Positions 8,568 through 17,004 of a stretch of DNA of 64,000 nt are shown one piece after another. The DNA lies in the NCBI GenBank assembly GCA_030835125.1, contig JAUQWM010000037.1:1-64000 (forward strand), given 5' to 3'. This stretch comes from Gemmatimonadaceae bacterium (GTDB lineage Bacteria > Gemmatimonadota > Gemmatimonadetes > Gemmatimonadales > Gemmatimonadaceae). Made by a program: the position numbers and the translations under genes. The notes below the pieces were generated by a model. It was not told where the DNA came from. It searched no databases and saw only the letters and a list, made by a program, of their open reading frames with translations. The first letter of the stretch is position 1. Every line of letters begins with the position of its first letter.

Positions 8568-11017
8568 GGTCTTGCCTCCACGAAGGTGCGTCCGCGCCAG
8601 GCGACCATCAGGACGGTGAGGGAGCTTGCCGGCATCATGACCGCCGCCACGAGGGGATTGATCAGCCCCGCCATGGCGAGCGCGACCCCGACCACGTTGT
8701 ACGCCAGGGACAGCGCGATGCCGAGGTGGATCACCCGCATCGTGCGCCGGGCGCCCTGGACAAGCTCGACCAGCGGTGCCAGGCCGGGCCGGGCCAGGTA
8801 GACATCCGCGGCCGCCAGCGACGCCTCTGCACCACCATGGACCCCGATGCCCACCGAGGCCGCCGCGATCGCGGCGGCATCGTTGACGCCGTCGCCGACC
8901 ATGACCACGGGCTGCCGCCAGGCGGTGGCTTCGACGAGCGCGAGCTTCTGTTCCGGGGAGGCGTTGCCCACCACGCGCCGCGGGTCGATCCCCACCTGCT
9001 CGGCGACCGCCAGGACCACCGGGGTCGCATCCCCGCTGGCGATGCCGACGCTCCACCCCTCCCGCTGGAGCGTGGCGATGGCCTGTGCAGCGTCCGGGCG
9101 CACCGCGTCGCCTAACCACGCGCGCGCGGCCACCCGGCCATCCACCGCGATCCACACCTCGCTGAGCACGCGGCCGGGCCCGAGTGCCGGAACGGGCCGG
9201 TTCATCCTGCCTGCGCCAGTGGACTCCACGAACGCCGGCTTGCCCACGGCGACGTCATGACTCCCGACGCGACCGATGATGCCGGCGCCGGGCACGTGGC
9301 GGGACGACTCGACCTCCGGCAGCACCTGGAGCCCGAGGCCCTCACGGAACGCGGCCGCGACCGGATGCGAGGACTCCGCCTCGAGCGCGACCACCAGCGG
9401 CTTGACCCATTCCGGGCCATCGAAGCGGACCAGCTTCATCGCGCCCGCGGTGATCGTCCCGGTCTTGTCCAGGATGAGGGTAGACGGCTTCGCCAGGCGC
9501 TCCAGCGCGTCGCCGCCCTTGATGAGGATGCCCGAGCGCGCCGCCCGGCCGATGGCGGCGGTCACCGCCAGCGGCGTCGCCAGCGCCAGGGCGCAGGGGC
9601 AGGTGACCACGAGCAGCGCGATGGCGTTGTCGACGGCCCGGGCAGGATCCCATTGCATCCAGGCGACACCCACGACCACCGCAAGCGCCAGCACGGTCGC
9701 CGTGAACCACCCCGCCATCCGGTCGGCCAGCAGGACCACCGGGGCACGGCGTCGCGCGCCGTCCTCCACCTGCCTGACGAGCCTTGCGATGCGCGTCGCC
9801 TCGCCCGCCGCCGTGACGCGCACGCGAAGGCGCGACTCCACGTTCAGCGTCCCGCCGAAGACGTCGTCGCCCGCGCGCATCGTCACCGGCCGCGATTCCC
9901 CGGTGAGCAGGGCGACGTTGACCGACGACACGCCGGACTCCACGACCCCGTCGGCCGGGAACGTGTCGCCGGCGCGGACCTCCACCACGTCGCCCGGGAT
10001 GAGGCCCTCGGCCGGCGCCTCCCGGACCTCCCCGTTGCCCCCGACGATCCGGGCGACCAGGGGCGTGAGCGAGAAGAGCAGCTCGGTGGAGTCGGCCGCC
10101 GCGCGCTGTCCCCGGAGCTGGAAGTACCGGCCGCACAGCAGCAGGAAGACCAGCATCGCGACGCCATCGAAGTAGACGGGGCCGGAGTCGGCGACGGTGT
10201 TCACGACCCCCCGCGAAAAGCCGGCGGCGAGCGCGAGCGCGATGGGGAGGTCCATGTGCAGGGAGCGCGTCCGGAGCGCCGCCCACGCGCTGGTGAAGAA
10301 CACGCGTCCCGGCCACACCAGCGCGGGCAGCGTCAGGAGGAGCGCGGTCCACCGGAAGAAGCGCGCATACTCGGCCTCCATGCCGGACATCCATCCGCTG
10401 TACAGCGCGAGCGACGCCAGCATGACGTTGATCGCGATCGCCCCGGCGACCCCGATGCGCGCCACCATGGCGCGGTCCTCGCGGCGCCGGTGGCCGTCGC
10501 GCGCCATCCCGCGGAACGGGTGCGGGGGATAGCCTAACGCATCGAGGGTCCGGCCGATGGCGGACAACGGCGTCGTCGCGGGATCCCACTCGACCGTCGC
10601 CCGCGACCGCCGCACGTCGAGCTCGGCGCGCACCACGCCCGCAACGACCAGCGGCACCCGTTCCACCAGCCACACGCACGACGCGCAGTGCACGCCCTCG
10701 AGGTACAGCTCGACCCGGGACAAGCCGCCCGGAACCCCGGTGACGTACAGGGCATGGAAGGCCGGGTGGTCGAAGTCCTCGTAGGTGCGTCCCGAGGACT
10801 GCACCGGCCGGTCACGACGATCCGGCAGGTCGTAGTACCGCTCCAATCCATTCTGGTGCAGGATCGCCCAGGCCGTGCGGCACCCGGCGCAGCAGAACTG
10901 CTGGCCGGCGTCGGGCTCCAGGAGGCCACGGGGCACGTCGAGGCCGCAATGGGCACACGCGTGCTCGTCAGGCGGCGGCGCGACCGCCCCGGTCGAGGGG
11001 CTACCGATGGTCAGCAT
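8564..11017 (-). CDS. ccoI: copper-exporting P1B-type ATPase CcoI (FixI)
   Basis: An 817-residue P1B-type ATPase that supplies copper for cbb3 oxidase biogenesis. Visible motifs in order: an N-terminal Cys cluster (CAHC 21-24, FCCAGC 41-46), a heavy-metal-associated domain with CASC (111-114), the TGES actuator loop (372-375), the transmembrane metal site CPC (473-475), the phosphorylation motif DKTGT (517-521) and GDGVNDAAA near the C-terminus. The extra N-terminal Cys cluster is characteristic of the CcoI/FixI subgroup. It overlaps the upstream TauE/SafE-like gene by 17 bases and ccoS by four, so all three are surely co-transcribed. Confidence 0.95.
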   Translation of the reverse strand: MLTIGSPSTGAVAPPPDEHACAHCGLDVPRGLLEPDAGQQFCCAGCRTAWAILHQNGLERYYDLPDRRDRPVQSSGRTYEDFDHPAFHALYVTGVPGGLSRVELYLEGVHCASCVWLVERVPLVVAGVVRAELDVRRSRATVEWDPATTPLSAIGRTLDALGYPPHPFRGMARDGHRRREDRAMVARIGVAGAIAINVMLASLALYSGWMSGMEAEYARFFRWTALLLTLPALVWPGRVFFTSAWAALRTRSLHMDLPIALALAAGFSRGVVNTVADSGPVYFDGVAMLVFLLLCGRYFQLRGQRAAADSTELLFSLTPLVARIVGGNGEVREAPAEGLIPGDVVEVRAGDTFPADGVVESGVSSVNVALLTGESRPVTMRAGDDVFGGTLNVESRLRVRVTAAGEATRIARLVRQVEDGARRRAPVVLLADRMAGWFTATVLALAVVVGVAWMQWDPARAVDNAIALLVVTCPCALALATPLAVTAAIGRAARSGILIKGGDALERLAKPSTLILDKTGTITAGAMKLVRFDGPEWVKPLVVALEAESSHPVAAAFREGLGLQVLPEVESSRHVPGAGIIGRVGSHDVAVGKPAFVESTGAGRMNRPVPALGPGRVLSEVWIAVDGRVAARAWLGDAVRPDAAQAIATLQREGWSVGIASGDATPVVLAVAEQVGIDPRRVVGNASPEQKLALVEATAWRQPVVMVGDGVNDAAAIAAASVGIGVHGGAEASLAAADVYLARPGLAPLVELVQGARRTMRVIHLGIALSLAYNVVGVALAMAGLINPLVAAVMMPASSLTVLMVAWRGRTFVEARP

Positions 11018-11714
11018 GGACCGCTGGCGTTCCGGCCGGCATCGCCCCGGTGTGGCGGAGGCGCCCGGCGATGGTGAGGAGGCCGATCGCCACGACGACC
11101 GACGCGGTCACGAGCGGCAGCGCGCGGCGCACCGGCCCGGCGAGGCGCTGCAGCGTGAATCCCAGTGTCACCATCACGGGGAGCGTCCCGGTCCAGAAGA
11201 GCAGCATGGCCTGGGCGCCGCGCACCGGCGACCCGGTGCTGGCCGCGGCCGCCACGAAGACGTACAGCCACCCGCAGGGGAGGAGGGTGGTCGCCAGGCC
11301 GGTCAGCCCGCCCCGGGCGAGGCCGGGGAGCCCGGCGACTCGGCGGACGACGCCTCCAAGCGCACGCTGCATCACCGGGGGCGGATGCAGGGCCGTGGGG
11401 CGCCGGCCCCGCACGGCGAGGATCGTGTCGACGCCCCACGCCACCATGAGGAGCCCCGCCACGATGGCGGCGGCCCGGCCGACCCCGGCCAGGGCGCCCA
11501 GGCGGTCGACGCCAGCGCCTAACGCGCCGGCGGCGGCGCCCAGCGCGACGTACGAGAGCAGGCGGCCGCCATGGTAGGCGGTCATGGCCGCTCCTCGCCC
11601 GCGTCCGTCGCGCGACGGTCCGGCCGAGGCGAACGCGAGGAAGGGCCCGCACATCGCGGCGCAGTGCGCGCTGCCGGCCAGGCTGGCCACGAAGATCGCG
11701 ATCGCCGCTTCCAT
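11001..11714 (-). CDS. TauE/SafE-like membrane protein of the cco cluster
   Basis: A 237-residue protein with about six hydrophobic segments. It starts at the ATG at 11714, four bases after the ccoH stop. The N-terminus carries the motif HCAAMCGPF (residues 17-25) and the middle carries LLPCGWLY. These are the conserved Cys motifs of the sulfite exporter TauE/SafE (UreH-like) family that is often found beside ccoI and ccoS. In that setting the family is thought to help metal or heme delivery to the oxidase. The substrate cannot be read from the sequence. Confidence 0.85.
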   Translation of the reverse strand: MEAAIAIFVASLAGSAHCAAMCGPFLAFASAGPSRDGRGRGAAMTAYHGGRLLSYVALGAAAGALGAGVDRLGALAGVGRAAAIVAGLLMVAWGVDTILAVRGRRPTALHPPPVMQRALGGVVRRVAGLPGLARGGLTGLATTLLPCGWLYVFVAAAASTGSPVRGAQAMLLFWTGTLPVMVTLGFTLQRLAGPVRRALPLVTASVVVAIGLLTIAGRLRHTGAMPAGTPAVHADHR

Positions 11715-11718
11715 GCGC

Positions 11719-12204
11719 TTACCGCGGTTCGGACCGGACGTCGAGTCGTTCGGTGGCGGTGAAGCGGTCTGCGCCGCGCTGCACATCGATGCGCAGTTCC
11801 CACAGCCCCGCGCGCCGGATGGGCATATGGGCCGCATAGGTGCCCGGGGTGGACGCGTCGAGGCGCAGGTCCATCGGTTCGCCGGCCCGCGCGATGTGCA
11901 CCGCCCGGACCGTGATGGACGCGCCGGAGAGCGGAGTCACGGACGAATCGCGGAGCGCCACGGTCAGGTCGGACCCGCCGCCGTCGCGGATGGGGGAGAT
12001 CGAGGCCGCCAGCGTCCATCCCAGCGCCGCGTTATGCGCGCGCTGCGCCATCTCGTCGTCCCAGTGGACGCCACGCTGGTAGTAGTCCTCCTCCACCGCG
12101 AAGGAAGGGTCGTGGGTGGCCACGCGGATGAGCCAGATGTTCGCGGCGACGGTGAGGCCGAGGATGGTCGCGACGGCAATGGGCCACCCGCTTCCGCGCT
12201 TCAT
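11719..12204 (-). CDS. ccoH: FixH/CcoH family oxidase assembly protein
   Basis: A 161-residue FixH-family protein. There is one N-terminal membrane helix (about residues 7-27), then an exported domain with the characteristic EEDYYQRGVHWDDEMAQR segment and a beta-rich C-terminal half. CcoH associates with the assembling cbb3 oxidase and is needed for its stability. The ATG overlaps the ccoG stop by four bases, and the TauE/SafE-like gene begins four bases after its own stop. Confidence 0.92.
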   Translation of the reverse strand: MKRGSGWPIAVATILGLTVAANIWLIRVATHDPSFAVEEDYYQRGVHWDDEMAQRAHNAALGWTLAASISPIRDGGGSDLTVALRDSSVTPLSGASITVRAVHIARAGEPMDLRLDASTPGTYAAHMPIRRAGLWELRIDVQRGADRFTATERLDVRSEPR

Positions 12205-13640
12205 GGCGTGCCTCCAGCGGCGCCGGCGGCGCCAGTGCGCTTGTGGTCACCTGCCGAGGGACCGAGCAGGCGCCAGGGGAATTCCTGGTCGAAGCCGGAG
12301 CCGTCGCTGATGTGCACCTCGATCTCCGGTTCGCCGGACGAGAACGCGTCGCGCGGCAGGGTGATGAAGAAGCTCGTCGTCTCGGTGTGGCCGCGGGCCA
12401 CCGGGAACGGGTTCACGGGAACGACCACCGTCCCTTCATGCCCTTCCACCTCGACCCGGATGCGGTACTCGCGGTCGCTGCCGGCGCGATTGGCGATGCG
12501 GAGCCGGACCTGGTTCACGACGCGGCCATCGCCGTCCAGCGAGAACGGGTCGCCGACGGCGCGGAGCAGGGTCACGTCCGCCGCCGCCTTGGTCGAGAGC
12601 ATGAACACGAACGTGCCCAGGAAGGCCGCCAGGGCCAGCGGGTAAATGACGGTCCGCGGGCGCACCAGGTGGCGCGCCGTGCCCGCCAGCATGTCACGCG
12701 ACGAGTACCGGATGAGGCCGCGCGGCTTGTTGATCTTCTCCATCACGGCGTCGCAGGCGTCGATGCACTGCGTGCAGTGGATGCACTCCATCTGCAACCC
12801 GTCGCGGATGTCGATCCCGGTTGGACACGTCTGGACACACATGCCGCAGTCGATGCAGTCCCCGGCCGTCGACTCGCGCCGCTTCATGCCCTTCTGCCGC
12901 GGCTCGCCGCGACGGTGGTCGTAGGCGACGATCAGCGAATTCCGGTCCAGGAGTGCCGACTGCCAGCGCCCGTATGGGCACGCGATGGTGCACGTCTGCT
13001 CACGGAAGTACGCGAAGTCCGCAAAGACGAGCATGGTGGTGAATCCCATCACCGCGAACGCGCTGGGGTGCTGCGCCGGCGACGCCTGGACCCACTGGAC
13101 GATCTGGTCGGTGCCCACGAAGTACGCCAGGAACGTGTGCCCCAGGACCAGCGCGATCAGGAAGTACGCCACGAACTTGGCGAGGCGACGCGGGTGGAAG
13201 CGATTGCCGCCGCGGTCGATCGCCAGCGACCCGTTCGTGCCGCCCTCGAAAAATCGCTCGAGCGGGCGGAACAGGTACTCCATCCACACGGTCTGCGGGC
13301 AGGCCCACCCGCACCACACGCGCCCGAACAGCGCCGTGAGCAGGAAGACGGTCACGATCACCGTGCCCAGGAAGAGCATGAACAGCAGGGTGTCGGTCGG
13401 CAGGAACGTGTAGCCGAAGAACGTGAACTCGCGGCGCGGGGCATCGAGCAGGATCATCGGTTTGTCGTTCATCCGCAGGTGCGGAATCGCGAGGTAGAGC
13501 GCCATCAACGCATACGCCACGACCCGCCGCCGCGTCTGCCAGCGACCGGGCGAGGGCCGGGGGCGCACCCAGCGGCGGCTCCCGTCCTCGTTCATGGTCG
13601 GCAGGACACGCCCGGCGGCGCGCGGCGCGGCGGTGGTCAT
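12201..13640 (-). CDS. ccoG: cbb3 oxidase accessory protein CcoG (4Fe-4S)
   Basis: A 479-residue membrane iron-sulfur protein of the CcoG/FixG/RdxA family. The start at 13640 overlaps the ccoP stop as ATGA. It has several membrane helices, a conserved WCGWACPQTVWMEYLF segment, a TIACPYGRWQ segment, then a two-cluster ferredoxin region (CIDCGMCVQTCP and CIHCTQCIDAC). The C-terminal third is an exported Ig-like domain. CcoG acts in copper reduction and handling during cbb3 assembly. Family and position in the operon agree fully. Confidence 0.94.
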   Translation of the reverse strand: MTTAAPRAAGRVLPTMNEDGSRRWVRPRPSPGRWQTRRRVVAYALMALYLAIPHLRMNDKPMILLDAPRREFTFFGYTFLPTDTLLFMLFLGTVIVTVFLLTALFGRVWCGWACPQTVWMEYLFRPLERFFEGGTNGSLAIDRGGNRFHPRRLAKFVAYFLIALVLGHTFLAYFVGTDQIVQWVQASPAQHPSAFAVMGFTTMLVFADFAYFREQTCTIACPYGRWQSALLDRNSLIVAYDHRRGEPRQKGMKRRESTAGDCIDCGMCVQTCPTGIDIRDGLQMECIHCTQCIDACDAVMEKINKPRGLIRYSSRDMLAGTARHLVRPRTVIYPLALAAFLGTFVFMLSTKAAADVTLLRAVGDPFSLDGDGRVVNQVRLRIANRAGSDREYRIRVEVEGHEGTVVVPVNPFPVARGHTETTSFFITLPRDAFSSGEPEIEVHISDGSGFDQEFPWRLLGPSAGDHKRTGAAGAAGGTP

Positions 13641-14200
13641 GGCGTCTTCGTTCCCTCGGGGGCCTTCGGGTTCGGCGGGTTGCTGCCCAGCAGCGAGGCG
13701 ACGTAGGCGGCGACGGCGCTCACCTCGTCCGGCTTCAGGATCTTGCCCCATTCGGGCATTCCCTTGGCCAGCACCCCATCATTGATCGTCGTCCGGATGG
13801 CCGACGGGGATCCGCCGTGGATCCACGAATCGTCCGTCAGGTTGGGCCCGATCTGGCCACCCCCGTCGGCGCGATGGCAGGCGGCGCAATTGGTCTCGAA
13901 GACCTGCTTTCCCAGCTGCAGCGCCGCGGCATCGCCGGCCAGGAGCGCGAGGCTGGAGTCGGTGATGACGCCGGCCGGCTCCATCTTCTCCCGGAGCGCC
14001 ATCGCCCGCGCCATGTCGGCGTTGTAGTCCGCGATCCGGCCCTTCCCGTTGCCAATCCCCGGCACGTTCAGGGCGTAGAGGATCGAGAAGACGATGGTGG
14101 CCCAGAAGGTGATCACCCACCACCGCGGCATCGGGTTGTCGTACTCCTGGATGCCGTCGTAGCTGTGCTCGAGAAGCCGTTCGTTATCCTGGTCGGCCAT
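13637..14200 (-). CDS. ccoP: cbb3 oxidase subunit CcoP, apparently mono-heme
   Basis: A 187-residue c-type cytochrome starting at the ATG at 14200. The N-terminus (HSYDGIQEYDNPMPRWW) and the membrane helix right after it are typical of CcoP. Only one heme-binding motif is present (CAACH, within FETNCAACHRADGGGQIGPN), with a downstream Met in the LAKGMPEWG loop as a plausible axial ligand. Classical proteobacterial CcoP has two CxxCH motifs and about 300 residues, so this is a short one-heme version. It lies between ccoQ (6-base gap) and ccoG (4-base overlap). Confidence 0.9.
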   Translation of the reverse strand: MADQDNERLLEHSYDGIQEYDNPMPRWWVITFWATIVFSILYALNVPGIGNGKGRIADYNADMARAMALREKMEPAGVITDSSLALLAGDAAALQLGKQVFETNCAACHRADGGGQIGPNLTDDSWIHGGSPSAIRTTINDGVLAKGMPEWGKILKPDEVSAVAAYVASLLGSNPPNPKAPEGTKTP

Positions 14201-14205
14201 GGTGC

Positions 14206-14400
14206 CTACTCGGCGGAAGGGCGTGAGGGGGAAGCGTGGTCGTCGTCGAGCGGGAGGCGCGCCTGGCGCTCCAGCAACTGCTTCCGCGACGGGCTGAAGA
14301 CCCGCCAGACGATGATCACGAAGGCGAAGAAGAACAGCAGCAGCGCGACCTCCGCATACCGCGACAGGCCGGCGTTGGACATCAGCTCGGTGAGGCTCAT
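14206..14400 (-). CDS. ccoQ: small cbb3 oxidase subunit CcoQ
   Basis: A 64-residue protein with one membrane helix (YAEVALLLFFFAFVIIVWRVF, about residues 15-35) and a charged tail beginning SPSRKQLLERQARLPLDDD. Size, helix position and location between the catalytic subunits and ccoP match CcoQ/FixQ, which stabilises the oxidase complex. The ATG overlaps the ccoNO stop by four bases. Confidence 0.88.
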   Translation of the reverse strand: MSLTELMSNAGLSRYAEVALLLFFFAFVIIVWRVFSPSRKQLLERQARLPLDDDHASPSRPSAE

Positions 14401-16676
14401 CGTGAGCCTCCCGGGGCCGCCGGCGCCCTCGCGGGGGCGACACTGTCCACGTGGACGTGCTTCGCCGCGTTGGTGCCGAGGACCACCTGCTGGGCGTCGC
14501 GCCCCAGCCGCTGCATGTAGGCGATCATCGCGACGATTTCCTTCGACTCGAACCCGGACTCGCCGCCGCCCTGCACGATCGAGGCAGCCACCTCTGCTGC
14601 CTGCCGCCGGGCCATGGCCGGCGCGCCGGTCACGGCCTCGCCGTAGGGCACGCCGAGCATCACCATCGCGTCCACGCGAGCCTGGATCCCGTCGAAGTCC
14701 ATCTCATTCGTGAGCAGGTGCCGATAGGCCGGCATGATCGACTTGGGAGAGATGGCCCGCGGGTTCTCGAAGTGCCTCACGTGCCAGAGGTCGGGGTACT
14801 TGCCGCCTTCCCGGGCGAGGTCGGGCCCGATGCGGCGCGATCCCCACAGGAACGGGTGTTCGTAGACGGACTCACCCGGCTTGGAGTAGTCGCCGTACCG
14901 TTCGGTTTCGTAGCGGAACGGGCGCACCATCTGCGAGTGGCAATTGAAGCATCCCTCGCGGATATAGAGGTCGCGCCCGGCCAGTTCGAGCGGTGTCAGC
15001 GGCTTCACCGAGGCGATCGTCGGGACGTTCGACTTGATGAGGAAGGTCGGGATGATCTCGAACAGCGACGCGACGACCACCGCGACCGTCGTGAGCACGG
15101 TGAAGGTGATCGGCAGGCCTTCCCACTTGCGGTGCCATCCCAGCGACACGAAGCGCGCCCAGGCGCCGGCCGGGACCGGCGCGGGTGCATGGGCCGGTGG
15201 GGCGCTGACCCGCGCGAGCGGCGGCGCCTTGACCACCGGCACCTCGTAGGTGACCGGGCGCGCCTTCCAGGTCCTGAAGATGTTGTAGGCGAACAGGATC
15301 GCGCCGACGATGTACAGCGAGCCACCGGCCACGCGGACCCAGTACATCGGCACGAGGCGGGCGACGGTCTCGACGAAGTCCGGGTACGCCAGGCGGCCGG
15401 TCTCGTCGAACGCGCGCCACATCAGGCCCTGGGTGACGCCGGCGCTGTAGATCGCGACGACGTACAGGATGATGCCGAAGGACGCGATCCAGAAATGCGC
15501 CTCGGCCAGCTTCTTCGAGAAGAGCGGCGCCTGGAACAGGCGCGGCGCCAGCCAGTAGATCATGCCGAACGTGAGGAAGCCGTTCCAGCTCAGGGCACCG
15601 GTGTGCACGTGCGCGACGATCCAGTCCGTGTAGTGTGCCAGCGCGTTCACGCTCTTCACCGACAGCATCGGCCCCTCGAACGTGGCCATGCCGTAGCCGG
15701 TGATGGCCACCACCATGAACTTGAGCACCGGGTCATCGATCACCTTGTGCCACGCCCCGCGCAGCGTGAGCAGGCCGTTGATCATGCCGCCCCACGAGGG
15801 CGCCCAGAGCATCACCGAGAACAGCATGCCGAGCGTCGACGCCCACTCGGGCAGGGCCGTGTAGTGGAGGTGGTGCGGGCCGGCCCAGATGTACATGAAG
15901 ACGAGCGTCCAGAAGTGCACGATCGAGAGCCGGTAGCTGAAGACCGGCCCCTCGGCGGCCTTGGGCATGAAGTAGTACATCAGCCCGAGGAACGGGGTGG
16001 TGAGGAAGAACGCGACGGCGTTGTGCCCGTACCACCACTGCATGAACGCATCCTGCACGCCGGCGTAGATCGAGTAGCTCTTCAGCGGCCCGGCGGGAAT
16101 GACGAGGTTGTTGAAGATGTGGAGGATCGCGACCGTGATGATGCTGGCGATGTAGAACCAGATCGCGACGTAGATGTGCCGCTCACGGCGTCTGACGAGC
16201 GTGCCGATGACGTTGACCGCGAAGATGACCCAGACGATGGCGATGGCGATGTCGATGGGCCATTCGAGCTCGGCGTATTCCTTGGCCTGGGTGAAGCCGA
16301 ACGGCAGGGTCAGCGCCGCCGACACGATGATCGCCTGCCATCCCCAGAAGTGCACCTTGCTCAGGGTGTCGGAGAACATCCGGGCCTTGAGCAGGCGCTG
16401 GGTCGAGTAATAGAGGCCGGTGAAGATCGCGTTGCCCGCGAACGCGAAGATGACGGCATTGGTGTGAAGGGGGCGCAGCCGGCCGAACGCGAACCACGGC
16501 GCGAGGTTGAAGGCCGGGAAGGCCATCTGGATGGCGACGATGAGCCCCATCAGGAAGCCCACCAATCCCCAGATGATGGTCGCCCACAGGAACTTGCGGA
16601 CGACGACGTCGTCGTACGAGAACGAGTCGAGGCGCGCGCCCGCGGTGGCGGCGCCGGGACTGCCGGAGTCGGACAT
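14397..16676 (-). CDS. ccoNO: fused cbb3 oxidase subunits I and II (CcoN-CcoO)
   Basis: A 759-residue protein joining the heme-copper subunit CcoN to the mono-heme cytochrome CcoO. Residues to about 480 carry the CcoN helices with conserved His residues (RPLHTN, YGHNAVAFFLT, GPHHLHYT, HVHTGALSWNG). A Pro/Ala-rich linker (VSAPPAHAPAPVPAG) follows. From about residue 510 the protein is CcoO, with one membrane helix and the heme site CFNCH near residue 575, then SQMVRPFRYE and the GSRRIGPDLA segment. The ATG at 16676 has GAGGGG just upstream. It is the first gene of the cco operon. These subunits are separate proteins in most Proteobacteria. Confidence 0.95.
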   Translation of the reverse strand: MSDSGSPGAATAGARLDSFSYDDVVVRKFLWATIIWGLVGFLMGLIVAIQMAFPAFNLAPWFAFGRLRPLHTNAVIFAFAGNAIFTGLYYSTQRLLKARMFSDTLSKVHFWGWQAIIVSAALTLPFGFTQAKEYAELEWPIDIAIAIVWVIFAVNVIGTLVRRRERHIYVAIWFYIASIITVAILHIFNNLVIPAGPLKSYSIYAGVQDAFMQWWYGHNAVAFFLTTPFLGLMYYFMPKAAEGPVFSYRLSIVHFWTLVFMYIWAGPHHLHYTALPEWASTLGMLFSVMLWAPSWGGMINGLLTLRGAWHKVIDDPVLKFMVVAITGYGMATFEGPMLSVKSVNALAHYTDWIVAHVHTGALSWNGFLTFGMIYWLAPRLFQAPLFSKKLAEAHFWIASFGIILYVVAIYSAGVTQGLMWRAFDETGRLAYPDFVETVARLVPMYWVRVAGGSLYIVGAILFAYNIFRTWKARPVTYEVPVVKAPPLARVSAPPAHAPAPVPAGAWARFVSLGWHRKWEGLPITFTVLTTVAVVVASLFEIIPTFLIKSNVPTIASVKPLTPLELAGRDLYIREGCFNCHSQMVRPFRYETERYGDYSKPGESVYEHPFLWGSRRIGPDLAREGGKYPDLWHVRHFENPRAISPKSIMPAYRHLLTNEMDFDGIQARVDAMVMLGVPYGEAVTGAPAMARRQAAEVAASIVQGGGESGFESKEIVAMIAYMQRLGRDAQQVVLGTNAAKHVHVDSVAPARAPAAPGGSR

Positions 16677-16847
16677 GGTATCCCCTCGAGACCGTGGTCG
16701 GACTGCGTGCCACATCCGGGCACGCCACGAGCCTGGGCGGGGTCGCTCAGTTCCGAGCTATCCCGCCAGTGCGTGAGGGAATTGTCGGGCCCGGGGGGAA
16801 TACCGTGCGTCAGGGAGGTGACGATTCCCCGGCAGGGAAACCCTTAC

Positions 16848-16889
16848 AGAGTGCAGAGTGCAGAGTGCAGAGTGCAGAATGCAGAATGC
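16848..16889. repeat. heptamer array, six units (AGAGTGC x4, AGAATGC x2)
   Basis: Six contiguous 7-bp units with no phase slip: four AGAGTGC and two AGAATGC. It lies in the intergenic region downstream of the minus-strand M16 peptidase gene. Read on the minus strand it becomes repeated GCACTCT and GCATTCT. Confidence 0.9.
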
Positions 16890-16973
16890 AAAGGGGGCGG
16901 TTCTCTTTGCGGGGTGTGCCGCGATAAGGCCCCGGCGGCGGCATCGTTGCTCCGCTCCGGGGCCTCCTTCGCC

Positions 16974-17001
16974 GTTTCGCCTCGCGCTCTGCGCTCTGCG
17001 C
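16974..17001. repeat. heptamer array, four units ending in CGC, behind the M16 stop
   Basis: Units GTTTCGC, CTCGCGC, TCTGCGC and TCTGCGC lie four bases from the M16 stop codon. In the sense of that gene they read GCGCAGA, GCGCAGA, GCGCGAG, GCGAAAC, almost the same module that follows the HPPD stop codon at 53211. Confidence 0.8.
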
Positions 17002-17004
17002 CCC

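Larger units (their letters stand above)
16677..17004. other. 328-bp gap holding two 7-bp arrays and a hairpin
   Basis: The gap lies between the ccoNO start and the M16 peptidase stop. It contains the leader of ccoNO, an (AGAGTGC)/(AGAATGC) array at 16848-16889, a second period-7 array at 16974-17001 directly behind the M16 stop codon, and between them a 9-bp stem (16927-16935 with 16957-16965) that may end M16 transcription. I found no FNR-type TTGAT-N4-ATCAA site upstream of ccoNO. Confidence 0.6.

Noticed and set aside
16677-16850. FNR/Anr site upstream of ccoNO, expected for a cbb3 operon.
   Set aside because: No TTGAT-N4-ATCAA-like sequence is visible; only the GAGGGG ribosome-binding site is clear.
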